From Hyphomicrobiales bacterium (GTDB lineage Bacteria; Pseudomonadota; Alphaproteobacteria; Rhizobiales; Devosiaceae), in NCBI GenBank assembly GCA_026989045.1, contig JALSJY010000155.1, forward strand, positions 1 through 15,537: DNA of 15,537 nucleotides, written 5' to 3'. Positions within the stretch are counted from its first letter, which is position 1. Each line of letters begins with the position of its first letter. Made by a program: the position numbers and the translations under genes. Below are positions 13,434 through 15,537 of this stretch, piece after piece. Under the pieces are notes generated by a model. That model made no database searches and had not been told where the DNA came from. It saw only the letters and a program-made list of their open reading frames with translations.

Positions 13434-14708
13434 CTATAGAGGGATAAACTGCACCCTATCACCTGCACTGACATAACCATCACCAGGCTCTATCACTGCT
13501 AAACCATCTGCATTTGCCATTGGTAAAATTTCTGCTGAGCCGCCCTTCCCCAACATTTGCAGCAATAAAGCACCGTCATCTGATTTGCCTGTAATTATTA
13601 CTGGTAAATATTCATGGCGAAATGGTCGGCGAGCTTTATCAAACGAGCTAATTGCGCAAATGCTAAGTTGCTTTGACATTTTTAAGCCAGCGTGTTTTTC
13701 TATTATCGGTTTGGCAATCATATTAAACGTGACATGAGCCGCCATTGGATTTCCTGGTAATCCTATATAGACACAATTGTTTATTTTACCAATTAGCATA
13801 GGCTTGGCAGGCCTCATGGCTAATTTCAGCACCTGCAAGTCAGCTTTAAGCTCTTTTTGCAAACCATGATAATTTTCTTGCTGGTCTATTAAAATGCCGC
13901 CACTGGAAATTACTATATCAGCAATTTCAGATGCCTGTTTTAGAGTTTTTGCTAATTTATCTGCATCATCTGGCACTGAGCCTAAATCTATTAAATCAAC
14001 CATTGGTTGATTTAATAGCCCTGCAAGTAAAAAGCGATTAGAATTGTATATTTGCGCTGGGGCAAGCTGCTCGTCTGGCTGGCGTAATTCTGAACCGGTT
14101 GAAAAAAATGCAACTTTAACTTTTCGCTGCACTTTTATTTCATACAGACCACAAGAAGCAACAAGTGCCATGCGTGCTGGTGTCATCAATTCACCAGCTT
14201 CAAGCAATGTTTGAGAAGAACTAATATCTTCACCCTTGCGTCTGATATTTGCGCCTTTTTTTGGCAATTGGTGAATGGTAATTTTATTATCCTGCAATGA
14301 AACATGCTCTTGCATAATCACTGCATCAATTTCACTTGGAACAAGTGCGCCTGTAAAAATTCTTAGCGCTCCTTTTTCAGGTAGATCATTTATTTCCTCT
14401 CCAGCTACAATAGTTGCGCAAATATCTAATACCCACGGCGCTTCTCCCTTAAGTTCACTTAAGCGAATGCCATAACCGTCCATTGCAGAATTATCAAATG
14501 GAGGTTGGTCAAAGCGAGAAATAATTGATTGGGCCAAAACTCTTGCATTAGATTTTTCTAAAGCAATCACCTGAGTTTGTGGCAATGGCTTAGCTAAACG
14601 CAAAGCGCGCTCAACAGCCAAATCTATTGGAATTAGATTTTTTTGTTTTCCAGAATTCGCCCCTGATAAACCTGAGTGTTCTTTTTGTTTCAAATCAGTT
14701 TTGGCCAT
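13434..14708 (-). CDS. moeA: Molybdopterin molybdotransferase MoeA, variant acidic motif
   Basis: MoeA inserts molybdate into adenylylated molybdopterin, the last step in making the cofactor used by enzymes such as XdhB. The ATG at 14708 gives 424 residues and has GGAG 6 nt upstream; an in-frame ATG at 14720 would include that site. Conserved motifs are DQPPFDNSAMDGYG (67-80), TGALVPSEIDAVIMQEHV (119-136), GANIRRKGEDI (152-162), AFFSTGSEL (200-208), a SNR substitute for the usual SN-x motif (223-225), MRPAKPM (298-304) and GLPGNPMAA (316-324). The stretch after SSGG (268-271) reads ILIDQQENYHG rather than the usual VSVG[ED]xD. The MoeA C-terminal domain (about 350-424) is complete. It lies 38 nt downstream of the HEAT-protein gene and is probably co-transcribed with it. 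Confidence 0.92.
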   Translation of the reverse strand: MAKTDLKQKEHSGLSGANSGKQKNLIPIDLAVERALRLAKPLPQTQVIALEKSNARVLAQSIISRFDQPPFDNSAMDGYGIRLSELKGEAPWVLDICATIVAGEEINDLPEKGALRIFTGALVPSEIDAVIMQEHVSLQDNKITIHQLPKKGANIRRKGEDISSSQTLLEAGELMTPARMALVASCGLYEIKVQRKVKVAFFSTGSELRQPDEQLAPAQIYNSNRFLLAGLLNQPMVDLIDLGSVPDDADKLAKTLKQASEIADIVISSGGILIDQQENYHGLQKELKADLQVLKLAMRPAKPMLIGKINNCVYIGLPGNPMAAHVTFNMIAKPIIEKHAGLKMSKQLSICAISSFDKARRPFRHEYLPVIITGKSDDGALLLQMLGKGGSAEILPMANADGLAVIEPGDGYVSAGDRVQFIPL

Positions 14709-14746
14709 TATTATCTCCATCTGATATTCATCAAATCATTTTACTC

Positions 14747-15537
14747 CTAAGCCCGTAATATTGATTTTAGTATGTCTAAGCCTATTAAACGCTCACGAGC
14801 CTGCTCTGATTTCAATAAATCTAAGGTCACATTTAGAGCATTGCCTTGATGACTCTTTAATAACTCAGCAGCAATTTGCTTATGCACACCATCCTCAACA
14901 AAGGCAAAGCCAAATAGAGATGGCACTGCTTCTTCAGCAGATTTAGTGGCGATAAGTTCAGCCGCTGCCATTCTTGATTGCCGCGGAGCATTTACACATA
15001 AATCTGCAAGATCAATTTCTATTTCACGCCCCCTTGAAGCTTTAATAGCCTCAGACCTTAGCGTATCATTTTCATCATTTGTTAGTTTGGCAATTACTTT
15101 TGTCACCACGGAGGCTTTTATATAAGCCAATGCTCGAACAGCACGATAGCTAATTGAAGCTTCACCAGTTGTAGCTAGGCGTAATAAATTACGCTGTGCC
15201 GAACTAATATCAATATCATTTTGTGCTAACACAATCAGGCCATCAATAGCCGCTTCACTCAACTGCCTATCATTTTCACTTAATGCCTTAACCAGCGGCT
15301 CTAATAATATTTCAGAGCCAGTTTCGCACCCAACCAGCGCAGCAAGGCGGCGCACATCAAGGTGAGCAGGAGTCTTGTTTTCTGGACTAAGCCGCTTTTG
15401 TTTATTTGGCCCTTTTCCAGCCATTTCTAAAAAAGCAACATCTCTTTCATCAATTTCAATATTCTCATCAGCCGGCTGAACTTGCGCATTTACCGTTAAA
15501 ATAGCGTCAAGGGTGGATAATGGAGCTGGCTTTTCTT
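14747..15537 (-). CDS. HEAT-repeat protein (5' end beyond window)
   Basis: The frame is open to the right edge, so the start is outside; 262 residues are visible. The first internal ATG (15424) has no good ribosome-binding site and the reading frame continues upstream through plausible coding sequence (acidic, with DENIEIDERDVAFLEMAG), so a start at 15424 is unlikely. From about residue 60 of the visible part the protein is a run of paired helices with HEAT-like periodicity. Examples are DVRRLAALVG, LLEPLVKALSENDRQLSEAA, ISYRAVRALAYIKA and DTLRSEAIKAS. HEAT repeats are protein-binding scaffolds; no catalytic residue or signal peptide is seen in this part. Its position upstream of moeA on the same strand, with a 38-nt gap, suggests a link to molybdoenzyme maturation, but that is inference. 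The specific family is not recognised. Confidence 0.72.
   Translation of the reverse strand, partial: EKPAPLSTLDAILTVNAQVQPADENIEIDERDVAFLEMAGKGPNKQKRLSPENKTPAHLDVRRLAALVGCETGSEILLEPLVKALSENDRQLSEAAIDGLIVLAQNDIDISSAQRNLLRLATTGEASISYRAVRALAYIKASVVTKVIAKLTNDENDTLRSEAIKASRGREIEIDLADLCVNAPRQSRMAAAELIATKSAEEAVPSLFGFAFVEDGVHKQIAAELLKSHQGNALNVTLDLLKSEQARERLIGLDILKSILRA

Noticed and set aside
14709..14720. Earlier ATG for MoeA
   Set aside because: The sequence ATGGAG includes the Shine-Dalgarno for the ATG at 14708; the later start is better supported, though the first cannot be fully excluded.
15422..15424. ATG at 15424 as start of the HEAT-repeat protein
   Set aside because: No good ribosome-binding site, and the frame stays open with plausible protein sequence to the window edge.
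1..15537. CRISPR array, insertion sequence, prophage or integrated element
   Set aside because: No regularly spaced repeats, transposase or integrase frames, terminal inverted repeats or tRNA-linked attachment sites were found.

Overview
The window is AT-rich bacterial DNA, densely packed with genes. Gene content suggests an alphaproteobacterium, possibly a low-GC member or relative of the Hyphomicrobiales. The pointers are an allantoinase fused to OHCU decarboxylase, separate XdhA and XdhB subunits, and the overall style of the purine and ureide cassette. This assignment is inference; no rRNA, tRNA or other taxonomic marker is present. I found no tRNA, rRNA, CRISPR array, insertion sequence or phage gene.

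Region 1 (1-6979) is a divergent purine-degradation locus. Leftward from a short shared promoter region run uraH, xdhA and xdhB (the last cut by the window edge). Rightward run puuE (with a C-terminal OHCU decarboxylase domain), allE, allA and a CDA-superfamily deaminase. The order of reactions is: xanthine to urate (XdhAB), 5-hydroxyisourate to OHCU (UraH), OHCU to allantoin to allantoate (both domains of the PuuE fusion), ureidoglycine to ureidoglycolate (AllE), and ureidoglycolate to glyoxylate plus urea (AllA). Urate oxidase, allantoate amidohydrolase and XdhC are not in the window. The deaminase is the unassigned member; guanine deamination to xanthine is a plausible but unproven role.

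Region 2 (7050-9491) holds four separate genes for exported proteins. They are a 95-residue two-cysteine protein, a periplasmic rhodanese-like protein, a small four-cysteine protein of unknown function, and a haem protein of the cytochrome P460 type. The P460 gene is preceded by a perfect 12-bp inverted repeat containing a repeated 8-bp box.

Region 3 (9752-11963) is a two-gene unit: a DegT/DnrJ/EryC1 sugar aminotransferase-like protein and an NAD-dependent SDR epimerase/dehydratase. The SDR has asparagine where the YxxxK catalytic lysine is expected. The unit ends at a good intrinsic terminator.

Region 4 (12174-15537) holds a stand-alone tryptophan synthase beta chain, then convergent leftward genes. 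These are moeA, for molybdenum insertion into the cofactor that XdhB needs, and a HEAT-repeat protein that continues past the right edge. A strong bidirectional hairpin separates trpB from moeA.

The clearest leads for new biology are the deaminase at the end of the ureide operon, the SDR with the altered active site, the MoeA with an altered acidic motif, and the P460 gene with its repeated-box leader. None proves a new system from sequence alone.
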